DNA of 64,000 nt from a bacterium (lineage in GTDB: Bacteria > Armatimonadota > Fimbriimonadia > Fimbriimonadales > Fimbriimonadaceae), in NCBI GenBank assembly GCA_027483535.1, contig JAIXUN010000002.1, positions 930,001-994,000 on the forward strand, read 5' to 3'. Every line of letters begins with the position of its first letter. The stretch's first letter is position 1. Shown here in pieces: positions 26,463 through 34,291 of the stretch. A program made the translations under genes and the position numbers. The notes beneath the pieces are model-generated. The model saw only the letters and a program-made list of their open reading frames with translations. It searched no databases and was not told the origin of the DNA.

Positions 26463-26927
26463 GGCCCTGAGTCCAGGAATACCGAGCACGGCGTTCCATT
26501 CTTGCTCGGTCACGGGCATCACGCTCAGTCGCTGCCCTCTGCGCGTGACCAGCATTTCCTCGCAGCCCGGGAGTTCTTTCAGCTCAGCAAGGGGAATGGT
26601 GCGCGAGAACTTTTCTACAAACTCCACGTCCACGGCCAGCCAACGAGGGGTATCGACGGGGCTTTTGGGGTCGAAGTATTCGCTCGTTGGGTCGAACTGG
26701 GTGGGGTCTGGATAGCCCGTTCGGGTGATCTTCATCGTACCGACGATGCCCGAAGGCTCGGCATTGGAATGGTAGAAGAACGCGAGGTCGCCCACTTTCA
26801 TGGTGTCTCGCATGAAGTTCCGAACGGTGTAGTTTCGGCAACCTTCCCAGAGGGCAGGACCCCCGGCGGCAATCAAATCATCAATCGAGTAAACGTCGGG
26901 TTCCGACTTCATCAACCAATACGCCAC
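26460..26927 (-). CDS. EVE-domain protein
   Basis: About 155 residues, a single EVE domain. Recognised by the opening AYWLMKSEPDVYSIDDL, WEGCRNYTVRNFMRD, MKVGDLAFFYHSN and WLAVDVEFVEKFSR. EVE domains belong to the PUA-like group and bind modified bases in DNA or RNA; related stand-alone proteins occur across bacteria. The substrate here is unknown. The stop codon lies inside a 16-base duplication, so the last residues may have changed recently. Confidence 0.92.
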   Translation of the reverse strand: MAYWLMKSEPDVYSIDDLIAAGGPALWEGCRNYTVRNFMRDTMKVGDLAFFYHSNAEPSGIVGTMKITRTGYPDPTQFDPTSEYFDPKSPVDTPRWLAVDVEFVEKFSRTIPLAELKELPGCEEMLVTRRGQRLSVMPVTEQEWNAVLGIPGLRA

Positions 26928-27023
26928 TTGTAAAAGGTACCGCCCCAGGGTTGCGGTGCACTAATCCGTTAGCCACAATCGCGAAGGGAATTCTCGATAT
27001 GCCATAATAGGAATCTCGCGCGC

Positions 27024-27111
27024 AGAGCGATGTCCGAGTGGTCGAAGGAGCACGATTGGAAATCGTGTAGTCGGAAACGGCTCGAGGGTTCGAATCCCTC
27101 TCGCTCTGCCA
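27024..27111 (+). tRNA. tRNA-Ser(GGA), CCA encoded
   Basis: 88 bases. Acceptor AGAGCGA/TCGCTCT, anticodon stem CACGA/TCGTG with loop TTGGAAA (anticodon GGA), a long variable arm as expected for serine, T arm GAGGG/CCCTC with loop TTCGAAT, discriminator G, then CCA. Confidence 0.95.
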
Positions 27112-27147
27112 ACTATAAAGGGCACCCAACGGGTGCCCTTTATAGTT
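27111..27147 (+). terminator. Long perfect hairpin directly after tRNA-Ser
   Basis: Perfect 17-base arms (27111-27127 and 27131-27147; AACTATAAAGGGCACCC) with a 3-base loop. The first base is the last A of the tRNA CCA. The T-rich part is within the stem rather than after it, but a terminator or 3'-processing stop is the simplest reading. Confidence 0.6.
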
Positions 27148-27228
27148 GGTCAAGCAATGATGGTGAGAAGCCATCTGGGTTCGTAACCGAGAACCCGCCC
27201 CGAGCGCTAGCGACAGAAGGGTTCGAAC

Positions 27229-27483
27229 GGTTAAGCGTAGCGCCCATCCCTCTCGCATTTTTTAGATCGTTGTAGCTGTCTATGCTCGCAGAAAGACTGC
27301 GCGGCGTCAGCAAGCGCACCTTTCGAAGCGTAGCGCTTACGGTTAAGCGTAGCGCCCATCCCTCTCGCCTTTGTTTTAGATCGTTACGGCCGTCTATGCA
27401 CGCAGAGAGCGTGCGCGGCGTCAGCAAGCGCACCTTTCGAGGCGTAGCGCTTAAGGTTAAGCGTAGCGCCCATCCCTCTCGAT
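27229..27483. repeat. Tandem ~113-base repeat, 2.2 copies, downstream of tRNA-Ser
   Basis: Copies start at 27229, 27341 and 27455 (partial), each opening with GGTTAAGCGTAGCGCCCATC. Spacing is 112 and 114 bases. Each carries ATCCCTCTCG, which also occurs in the T arm and acceptor of the adjacent tRNA-Ser (27094-27103). No gene is convincing in this stretch; open frames through it simply repeat the same peptide. Confidence 0.8.
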
Positions 27484-27557
27484 CTTCACCTTTCTGATTA
27501 AGAACCCACCTCGAGCGCAAGCAATCGCTCGACCGCGATCCAGGCTTGCGGACAAAC

Positions 27558-28871
27558 CTACGTTCCGTAAGTCTCAGGTTCCCCGATCGGGGTGACCAGC
27601 ACTTTATCGACTCGACTACCATCCATGTCGATCACCTCAAGACGAAGTCCGGGCAACTCCACTTTGTCGCCCAGCTTGGGCTGGCGACGTTGCGTTTGAA
27701 GGAACACCCCTCCCACCGTGCTGAGACCGAGTTCAAACCATGCCGGGTTGGTCACAACCAAGCGCTCGGCAAGTTCCTCGAACGAGATGAGACCATCCAC
27801 AAGGAATGTTCCATCGCCACGATTGAGGAACCAGTCCCTGGGGTCGTTTACGCTGGCAACGTCGCCGACAAGGGCCTCTAAAACATCGTTGAGGGTGACT
27901 AGGCCCTCGACGGTGCCGTACTCGTCCAATACGAGCGCCATACCCACATGATCTTCTTTGAATCGCTCCAGAAGGCGCAAGGCGCTGAGCGATTCTGGAA
28001 CGAAGGGAAGTGGTTTGCAGAGGGATTCTAGATCGGGATTCGCTGGACCGTAGCCGTACACCAGAAGCTCGCGAGCATGGACAAATCCCAAGACCTTATC
28101 GGGTCCACGCTTGCAAACCGGGTACATCGAGTGTTCTTTCTGTCGAAGAACCGCAAAGTTTTCTTCCGGACCCTTCTCCACGTCTAACCAGGCAATATCC
28201 GGGCGGTGCGTCATCAGCCGTCGAACGCTGACGGTGTCCAGGGCCGATCCTCGAGTAAGGATCGTGCTCTCGATGGGTTCCAAGATGCCGGACTCCGAGC
28301 CTTCTTGCAAGACCAGCTTGATGTCTTCCTCCGTCAGCTTGCCTTCGTCCACGCTCTTTATCCTCAAAAACCCGAGCAGCAGAGCGCTGCTCTGGCCGAG
28401 GAGCCAAACCACGGGCTTGGAGAATTTGCTGAGGGTTTCCATGGGTCTGGCAACCAACAGAGCCATCCTCTCCGGAGATCCCAAAGCAATTTGCTTAGGG
28501 ACGAGTTCGCCGATGATGAGCGATAAGTAGGTGACGACGGCGACAACAAGTCCCACGGAGACTCCTGCGGCTTGCGCTTTCATCCCAGGGATCAGTTCTA
28601 AAGATTTTTGAAGTTGCTCCGCAATGGTCGCCCCGGCGAAGGCACCCGCAAGAACGCCGATGAGGGTGATTCCCACTTGAACCGTCGACAGGAACGCCTC
28701 GGGATCTTCTTTGAGTCTCAGTGCCGACTGAGCCGACCGATTCCCGCGATCGGCCAGGGACTTGATGCGATTCTTCTTCGCCGAAACCATCGCCATCTCC
28801 GCAAGCGCAAACACGCCGTTGAGACAAATGAGCGCAATGATGACGATGATTTCGGTAAGAACTTTGTTCAT
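27558..28871 (-). CDS. CNNM/CorC-type membrane protein (DUF21, CBS pair, CorC_HlyC)
   Basis: About 437 residues. DUF21/CNNM transmembrane domain ~1-190 with three to four hydrophobic segments (VIIALICLNGVFALAEMAMVSA shortened: ICLNGVFALAEMAMVSA; VGITLIGVLAGAFAGA; YLSLIIGELVPKQIAL). CBS pair ~205-330 (VRRLMTHRPDIAWL; ALVLDEYGTVEGLVTLNDVLEALVGD, core DEYGTVEGLVTLNDVLE). The CorC_HlyC domain forms the C-terminus (~345-430). Family members move Mg2+ or Na+ or support ion homeostasis; the 'hemolysin' label is historical. It lies 8 bases after pgk and is probably cotranscribed. Confidence 0.93.
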   Translation of the reverse strand: MNKVLTEIIVIIALICLNGVFALAEMAMVSAKKNRIKSLADRGNRSAQSALRLKEDPEAFLSTVQVGITLIGVLAGAFAGATIAEQLQKSLELIPGMKAQAAGVSVGLVVAVVTYLSLIIGELVPKQIALGSPERMALLVARPMETLSKFSKPVVWLLGQSSALLLGFLRIKSVDEGKLTEEDIKLVLQEGSESGILEPIESTILTRGSALDTVSVRRLMTHRPDIAWLDVEKGPEENFAVLRQKEHSMYPVCKRGPDKVLGFVHARELLVYGYGPANPDLESLCKPLPFVPESLSALRLLERFKEDHVGMALVLDEYGTVEGLVTLNDVLEALVGDVASVNDPRDWFLNRGDGTFLVDGLISFEELAERLVVTNPAWFELGLSTVGGVFLQTQRRQPKLGDKVELPGLRLEVIDMDGSRVDKVLVTPIGEPETYGT

Positions 28872-28879
28872 TGCGAAGG

Positions 28880-30055
28880 TTAAGCGTCTTGCAGGGCAGC
28901 AATTCCCGGCAGGACCTTGCCCTCTAAGAATTCCAGCGAGGCGCCGCCGCCGGTGGATACGTGCTTCATCTTGTCGGCGACGCCAAACTTCTCAACCGCG
29001 GCGGCAGAGTCGCCACCACCGACAATGGTGAGGCCGGTTGAAGCCGCAAGAGCCTCAGCAACCTTTTTGGTGCCGTTCATGAACGGGGTCATCTCGAAGA
29101 CTCCAACGGGGCCGTTCCAAAGGACCGTACCAGCGGAGGCAATGATGGATTGGAAGAGTTCCACCGACTTCGGTCCGCAGTCTGCACCCAGCTTATCGGA
29201 GGGAATTGCGTTGACTTCCACAACCTCGGTGACGGAGTTCTCGGTCAAGTCAACCGAGACAACCGTATCGAGCGGCAGGACCAACTTATCCGGATTTTCG
29301 GCAAGCAGTTGGCGAGCGTAGTCGATCGAGCTCTCGTCTAGAAGCGACTTACCGATCTCGTAGCCTTGGGCCTTGAAGAAGGTGAACGCCATTCCACCGC
29401 CCACGATGAGTTTGTCGACCTTCGGAAGGAGGTTGTCGATGAGAGCGATCTTGTCCTTCACCTTTGCGCCGCCCATGATCGCCACGAACGGGCGTTGAGG
29501 ATTCTCGACCGCTTTGCCTAGGTACTCGATCTCCTTCTCGATGAGGAATCCTGCGTAGCCCGGAAGAAGGTGGGCCACACCTTCGGTGCTGGCGTGTGCT
29601 CGGTGAGCCGTTCCAAAGGCGTCATTGACGTAAGCGTCGAAGCCGGTCGCGAGTGCTTTGGCAAACTCGGGATCGTTCTTCTCTTCTTCGGGGTGGAATC
29701 GAACGTTCTCCAACAAAAGAACGTCTCCCGGTTGGGCGTTTGCCAGCGCGGCTTGAACGGATTCTCCGACGCAATCGGCGAGGAGGGGAACCTCTTTGCC
29801 AAGCAGCTCAGAAAGGCGCTTTGCCACCGGGGCAAGCGAGAACTCTGGGGTGACTCCCTTCGGTCGTCCAAGGTGGCTGGTGAGTCCAACAATCGCTCCC
29901 TGGCTTATGAGTTGCTTGATGGTTGGGAGCGCCTCGGTGATTCGGCGATCATCGGTAATGGCGCCGTTTTCCAGCGGAACGTTGAAGTCGCACCGGACAA
30001 GAACCTTCTTGCCTGATGCGTCGAGGTCGCGGACGGTCTTTTTGCTAAGCGCCAT
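28880..30055 (-). CDS. pgk: Phosphoglycerate kinase
   Basis: Glycolytic transfer of phosphate from 1,3-bisphosphoglycerate to ADP. About 391 residues. Motifs: [19 protein letters not shown] (signature RCDFNVPL), [34 protein letters not shown], and the nucleotide-binding ends [10 protein letters not shown] and [13 protein letters not shown]. It heads the pgk-CNNM unit. Confidence 0.97.
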   Translation of the reverse strand: MALSKKTVRDLDASGKKVLVRCDFNVPLENGAITDDRRITEALPTIKQLISQGAIVGLTSHLGRPKGVTPEFSLAPVAKRLSELLGKEVPLLADCVGESVQAALANAQPGDVLLLENVRFHPEEEKNDPEFAKALATGFDAYVNDAFGTAHRAHASTEGVAHLLPGYAGFLIEKEIEYLGKAVENPQRPFVAIMGGAKVKDKIALIDNLLPKVDKLIVGGGMAFTFFKAQGYEIGKSLLDESSIDYARQLLAENPDKLVLPLDTVVSVDLTENSVTEVVEVNAIPSDKLGADCGPKSVELFQSIIASAGTVLWNGPVGVFEMTPFMNGTKKVAEALAASTGLTIVGGGDSAAAVEKFGVADKMKHVSTGGGASLEFLEGKVLPGIAALQDA

Positions 30056-30109
30056 AACGCTCGTAGTTTACCGACCGACGGAGTGGACCACGAATTGAGA
30101 CTCCGTACA

Positions 30110-30141
30110 CAAAAGCCCCCCAGCTTTTAGACTGGAGGGCT
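30110..30141 (-). terminator. Terminator of the first prepilin-lipoprotein unit
   Basis: Arms AGCCCCCCAG (30114-30123) and CTGGAGGGCT (30132-30141), one mismatch; on the minus strand the stem is followed by TTTTG. Confidence 0.7.
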
Positions 30142-30160
30142 CCCTTACGTTTCGGCAGAT

Positions 30161-30298
30161 TTACTGAATATCTGGCGACTTCGTGAGGTCTTCTTGGGCC
30201 TGCTTCTGAGTGGCCGCGCTCTCTTCCTTCGCACCACAACCCGCAAGGACGATCAGGCTTAGGCAAGCTAGAATAGCGCCGAAGATCAATCGTCTCAT
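30161..30298 (-). CDS. Small lipoprotein, 45 residues
   Basis: ATG 30298 gives MRRLIFGAILACLSLIVLAGCG, a lipoprotein signal with lipobox LAGC, so the mature chain is only about 25 residues (KEESAATQKQAQEDLTKS). It overlaps the stop of the prepilin gene by ATGA and is therefore translationally coupled to it. A second unit of the same build lies at 60839-61940. The partner relation is visible; the function is unknown. Confidence 0.75.
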   Translation of the reverse strand: MRRLIFGAILACLSLIVLAGCGAKEESAATQKQAQEDLTKSPDIQ

Positions 30299-31191
30299 TG
30301 GACCCAAGCTCGCGACCAGAATCGGTTCGTGGTTAGGGTGCCTCGCCAAGCTCCGCCCTCTGCCGTGTAGGCAGCATGGTACAGCGTTTGCGTGTTGGCT
30401 GACTTTGCGTGGCCGTCCGCGTACGAGACGTTTGTCGTTCGACCGGAGAGCATTCGCTGGGTGTTCGCCGTTACCGTTGCGCCGATTCGGCTGAAAGGAC
30501 CGCCTCGACCGGTTTGGTGAGATCCCCAGACCGCAATGTTCTCCATGCCAAGGGTTGGGAACGCAATGGCGTATTGCGGAGGTCGGCTCAACTGCGCTCC
30601 GTCGGTCATCGCAATCGTCTCGGCCGGAGACTGCAGCGAAGTGCCATTTGCAGGAGTGTTGTACTCCTGGCTGGCGAACTCAGCGTAATCGGCAACCGTT
30701 CGGTTGGTGCAAATGGCAGGAAGGGTGTTGTTGAGAACGCCCGCCGCTGTCGATCGTGCACAGGAAGAAAATCCGCCTAGTGTCCAGTGGTTGTAGGCAT
30801 AGGTGTTCGAGAAACTGCTGAACAGCGGCTTGATGCTCGGGCATGCCCAAATATCCGTGAGGTCGCCACCGCTCGTGCTGGTTGTTCTCGTTCCGGACTT
30901 GATGTATGGCTGAACCAACGAGGGGAACATGTGCGTGAAGCCGAAGGTTCCGCCTGCGCCCGGGATGTTGTTCATGTTGTTGGTCCAAAGGGGCCAAATG
31001 TCGTCGTTATCGGCCAGATACATCTGGAAGCCGGTGTTGATCTGCTTGACGTTGCTGAGACATTGCGTCTTCTTGGCGGCTTCTTTCGCTTGGGCGAAAA
31101 CCGGGAAGAGGATTGCCGCAAGGATCGCAATAATTGCGATCACGACTAGTAACTCGATGAGCGTAAATGCTCGCTTTACGGAAGAATTCAT
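30295..31191 (-). CDS. Type IV prepilin-like protein with N-terminal methylation motif (DUF1559-like)
   Basis: About 298 residues. ATG 31191 is followed by a prepilin leader (KRAFTLIELLVVIAI) with the Glu+5, a hydrophobic helix and FPVFAQAKEAAKKTQ. The C-terminal part has a degenerate H-X9-DG-type ending (SYADGHAKSAN). Such proteins are processed by prepilin peptidase and act as pseudopilins or surface proteins; bacteria of the planctomycete/Armatimonadota type carry many copies. The long mature domain contains cysteines but no enzymatic motif. It is coupled to the lipoprotein gene. Confidence 0.88.
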   Translation of the reverse strand: MNSSVKRAFTLIELLVVIAIIAILAAILFPVFAQAKEAAKKTQCLSNVKQINTGFQMYLADNDDIWPLWTNNMNNIPGAGGTFGFTHMFPSLVQPYIKSGTRTTSTSGGDLTDIWACPSIKPLFSSFSNTYAYNHWTLGGFSSCARSTAAGVLNNTLPAICTNRTVADYAEFASQEYNTPANGTSLQSPAETIAMTDGAQLSRPPQYAIAFPTLGMENIAVWGSHQTGRGGPFSRIGATVTANTQRMLSGRTTNVSYADGHAKSANTQTLYHAAYTAEGGAWRGTLTTNRFWSRAWVQ

Positions 31192-31555
31192 GTGAGTACC
31201 TGGGCTCCTCATTGACACCCACGACGTGCTCTAGAAAACACAGCGTTGGCTGGCGCAATAACGGTCCTCCCAGTCATTATACGGCTGACTTAAAAAATCT
31301 GATAGAAGATCGGGAAGTTTGCCCTAGCTTGAACCTAACAAGACCCTCTCATTTTGGGTGCTTCATTGGGAATCCGACAGTCGTCGGCGGGGGTTCGCGA
31401 TGGCCCTGCCCGAGAAAACCCCTGGTCGGAACCCTTCTTGAAGACCGCGCCAGAACCCTACGGTCGTAAGCGCATGGGCGGGAGAAACCTAAGATTCTTA
31501 GAAGGCAGGGTATGCGCCCGGTGAACTTGAGAGAGAAGCGACCAGAATAGTTGTA
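31192..31555. other. Intergenic region between the prepilin unit and metY; possible structured leader
   Basis: Holds the divergent promoters of the prepilin (-) and metY (+). The part from about 31360 to 31550 is GC-rich with several complementary stretches (for example GGGGGTT near 31387 and AACCCC near 31418) and could be a folded leader. I could not match it to a known methionine or SAM riboswitch consensus. No coding sequence is convincing. Confidence 0.4.
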
Positions 31556-32866
31556 ATGAGTACGACCAACGCTACGAAGCCGCATTCGTTTGAAACCCTT
31601 GCCCTTCACGGTGGACAAAACGTTGATCCGACCACGAAGTCGCGAGCCGTCCCCATCTATCAAACGACCAGCTACGTCTTTGACGACACCTCGCACGCGG
31701 CGCGATTGTTTGCGCTCCAAGAGTTTGGCAACATCTACACCCGGATCATGAATCCGACCACGGATGTGTTCGAGCAGCGCGTCGCGGCTCTGGAAGGTGG
31801 CACGGCAGGTCTCGCCGCAGCTTCGGGCCAAGCAGCTATCACCCTCGCCCTCACCACGATCTGCGAAGCGGGCGACGAGATTGTCACCAGCAACAGCCTC
31901 TACGGCGGCACGTACAACCTGTTCCACTACACCCTTCCGAAGTGGGGCATCAACGTTAAGTTTGTGGATGCAAGCGACCCGGAGAACTTCCGACGCGCGA
32001 TCACCGACAAGACGAAGGTGATCTACGGTGAATCGGTGGGCAACCCCCGACTCGATACCTTCCCGTTCGACGCGGTTTCCAAGATTGCCAAGGAATTCGG
32101 CATTCCGATCGTCATCGATAACACCACACCGTCTCCGTACTTGGTGAAGCCACTCGAACTGGGTGCGAACATCGTGATCCACTCCGCGACCAAGTTCTTG
32201 GGTGGACATGGCACGTCGATCGGTGGCGTGATCGTTGACGGCGGTAACTTCGACTGGTCTCAAGGTCGATTCCCCAACTTCACCGAGCCGGACGCGAGCT
32301 ATCACGGTCTCAAGTTCTGGGAAGTCTTCGGTAACTTCCCGGGTCTTGGCAACGTGGCATTCGGAATCAAGGCGCGGGTTCAGGGTCTTCGAGACACCGG
32401 CGCGGCGATCTCTCCGTTCAACGCTTGGGCGATCCTTCAGGGAATCGAAACCCTGCACCTTCGCATGGAGCGACACTCGCAAAACGCGGCCAAGGTCGCG
32501 GAGTTCCTCTCCAATCACCCGAACGTGAGCTGGGTGAACTACCCTGGGCTTCCGACCCACAAGGACTACGCGGAAGCGAAGAAGTATCACTATCGCGGGC
32601 TGTTTGGCGCGCTGGTCGGCTTTGGAATCAAGGGCGGATACGACAACGCGCTCAAGTTCATCGACAAGCTCAACGTGTTCTCTCTCCTGGCGAATATCGG
32701 CGACGCGAAGTCGTTGGTGATCCACCCGGCGAGCACGACTCACCAGCAGCTCACGCCAGATGAGCAACTTTCCGCCGGAGTTAGCGCCGACTTTATTCGG
32801 CTGTCGGTTGGTCTTGAGAACATCGACGACCTGCTGAACGATCTGGACCACGCTCTCCGAAGCTAA
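31556..32866 (+). CDS. metY: O-acetylhomoserine sulfhydrylase (PLP-dependent)
   Basis: Makes homocysteine from O-acetylhomoserine and sulfide. About 436 residues, the MetY length (longer than MetB/MetC). Motifs: FETLALHGGQNVDPTT, YTRIMNPTTDVFEQRVAALEGG (core RIMNPTTDVFE), the PLP lysine in HSATKFLGGHGTSIGG, and SLVIHPASTTHQQL near the C-terminus. It is a single-gene unit ending at a strong terminator. Confidence 0.94.
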   Translation: MSTTNATKPHSFETLALHGGQNVDPTTKSRAVPIYQTTSYVFDDTSHAARLFALQEFGNIYTRIMNPTTDVFEQRVAALEGGTAGLAAASGQAAITLALTTICEAGDEIVTSNSLYGGTYNLFHYTLPKWGINVKFVDASDPENFRRAITDKTKVIYGESVGNPRLDTFPFDAVSKIAKEFGIPIVIDNTTPSPYLVKPLELGANIVIHSATKFLGGHGTSIGGVIVDGGNFDWSQGRFPNFTEPDASYHGLKFWEVFGNFPGLGNVAFGIKARVQGLRDTGAAISPFNAWAILQGIETLHLRMERHSQNAAKVAEFLSNHPNVSWVNYPGLPTHKDYAEAKKYHYRGLFGALVGFGIKGGYDNALKFIDKLNVFSLLANIGDAKSLVIHPASTTHQQLTPDEQLSAGVSADFIRLSVGLENIDDLLNDLDHALRS

Positions 32867-32880
32867 AGGTTCTCGAAAAC

Positions 32881-32917
32881 AAAAAAGACCCCATCCAGAT
32901 TGGATGGGGTCTTTTTT
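32881..32917. terminator. Bidirectional terminator between metY and the DUF1552 gene
   Basis: Perfect 17-base arms AAAAAAGACCCCATCCA (32881-32897) and its complement (32901-32917), 3-base loop, T runs on both strands. Confidence 0.93.
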
Positions 32918-32932
32918 GTTTCTTCTAGCGAC

Positions 32933-34273
32933 TTAGAACAACTCTCGGAGTTTGCCGTTGGAGTCGCCTAGTTTCTCGATCGGTACACCCACTCGATCCA
33001 GCATCGAGACGAAGAGGTTGTTCATCGGGGTGTCCTTTTCGTAAACCAGGTGCCGACCCTGTCGGAATCCGCCGCCTTTGCCTGCCAACAGAACCGGAAG
33101 GTCGTTGTGGTTGTGGCGATCACCGTCGGAAATGCCCGCTCCGTAAACAAGAAGCGTGTTGTCGAGAAGGGAACCATTGCCTTCTTTGATGGTCGCCATT
33201 CGGTTGAGAATGTAAGCCAACTGTTGGAGGTGGTAGTTATCGATCTTCCGCTTCTTTTCCAGCTTATCGGCCATGCGACCGTGGTGGGAGACGTCGTGGT
33301 GACCGTCGGTCACGCCGATCATGCCGTACGGTCTGTTAGATCCGTCGTTGGCAAACATGAAGGTGGCAATTCGGGTGAGGTCCGTTTGGAACGCGAGGAT
33401 CATCATGTCGCCCATTAGTCGGATATGCTCGCCGAACTCGTTTGGAATGCCCTGAGGTCGGCCCACTCCGGCAGCAATTTCCAACTTGGCCTGGTTTTCA
33501 AATTTCACGAGTCTCTGCTCGATCTCTCGCACCGAGGTGAGATATTCGTCGAGCTTGCGAGCGTCGCGAGTGCCAAGGCGGTTCTTAAGATTCGAAGCGT
33601 CTTCGAGGACGAAGTCGAGGATGCTCTTGTTGAAAAGTTCTCGACGAGCCAGGCTCTCGTCTTGCTCGTTTACTTTTCCGTTCCCGAACAGTCGCTCAAA
33701 CACGAGTCGCGGGTTCGTTTCCTTGGCAACCGGAGTGTTTTCGGTTTTCCAAGAGATGTTTGAGGAGTAAGCGCAGGAGTAGCCGGAGTCGCAGTCTCCG
33801 GCCATGCCGGATCGTTCGCAACCGAGTTCCAGCGAAGCAAACCTGGTTTGCTTGCCGATGTACTGGGCTGCCACCTGGTCTGCAGAGATGCCGTTCCGGA
33901 TATCCGAACCCGAAGTCTTCTTGGGGTGGACTCCCGTGAGCCAGCACGCCGTGGACCGAGCGTGGTCGCCGGGACCGTCGCCAAGTGCGGCGGCGTTGTT
34001 CTGCGCCAGTCCGGTGAGGATAGAGAATTGTCCTTGGACGGGCTTGAGCGGCTCCAAAAGGGGAGAGAGTTCAAATGCCCCCGTGGTTTTCGGAGTCCAG
34101 TTCGCCATGTCAATTCCGTTAGGAACGAACAGGAATGCCATTCGGACCGGGGCGTTGCCGGCAGCAGCTGCGGATGCAGAGGCGCTCGCCGGGAGCAGTG
34201 ATTCCATAGCGGGCATGGCCATCAGTGCGCCCAGGCCCTTTAGGAATGATCTTCGATCGACTGCGTTGCTCAT
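32933..34273 (-). CDS. DUF1552 protein with Tat signal
   Basis: About 446 residues. A twin-arginine signal (DRRSFLKGLGALMAMPA) indicates folded export. Family motifs: RMAFLFVPNGIDMANWTP (core FVPNGIDM), DHARSTACWLTGVHP, SLELGCE, GVTDGHHDVSHHG and LLDNTLLVYGAGISDGDRHNH (core GAGISDGDRHNH). DUF1552 proteins are related to sulfatase-like/DUF1501 secreted proteins and are nearly always next to DUF1592/DUF1588 cytochromes, as here (18-base gap). The substrate is unknown. Confidence 0.92.
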   Translation of the reverse strand: MSNAVDRRSFLKGLGALMAMPAMESLLPASASASAAAAGNAPVRMAFLFVPNGIDMANWTPKTTGAFELSPLLEPLKPVQGQFSILTGLAQNNAAALGDGPGDHARSTACWLTGVHPKKTSGSDIRNGISADQVAAQYIGKQTRFASLELGCERSGMAGDCDSGYSCAYSSNISWKTENTPVAKETNPRLVFERLFGNGKVNEQDESLARRELFNKSILDFVLEDASNLKNRLGTRDARKLDEYLTSVREIEQRLVKFENQAKLEIAAGVGRPQGIPNEFGEHIRLMGDMMILAFQTDLTRIATFMFANDGSNRPYGMIGVTDGHHDVSHHGRMADKLEKKRKIDNYHLQQLAYILNRMATIKEGNGSLLDNTLLVYGAGISDGDRHNHNDLPVLLAGKGGGFRQGRHLVYEKDTPMNNLFVSMLDRVGVPIEKLGDSNGKLRELF

Positions 34274-34291
34274 TTTTTCTCTCTGTTGGGT

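Noticed and set aside
27229-27483. A CRISPR array
   Set aside because: The repeats are long (112-114 bases), nearly contiguous, and have no separate unique spacers or cas genes nearby.
27140-27622. A 160-codon minus-strand frame through the tandem repeats
   Set aside because: The protein is only a reading of the 113-base repeat (the same peptide twice) and overlaps the CNNM gene start region; no start site.
31349-32851. A 500-codon minus-strand frame opposite metY
   Set aside because: The plus-strand metY reading is unambiguous, and the antisense peptide is low in hydrophobic periodicity and lacks motifs.
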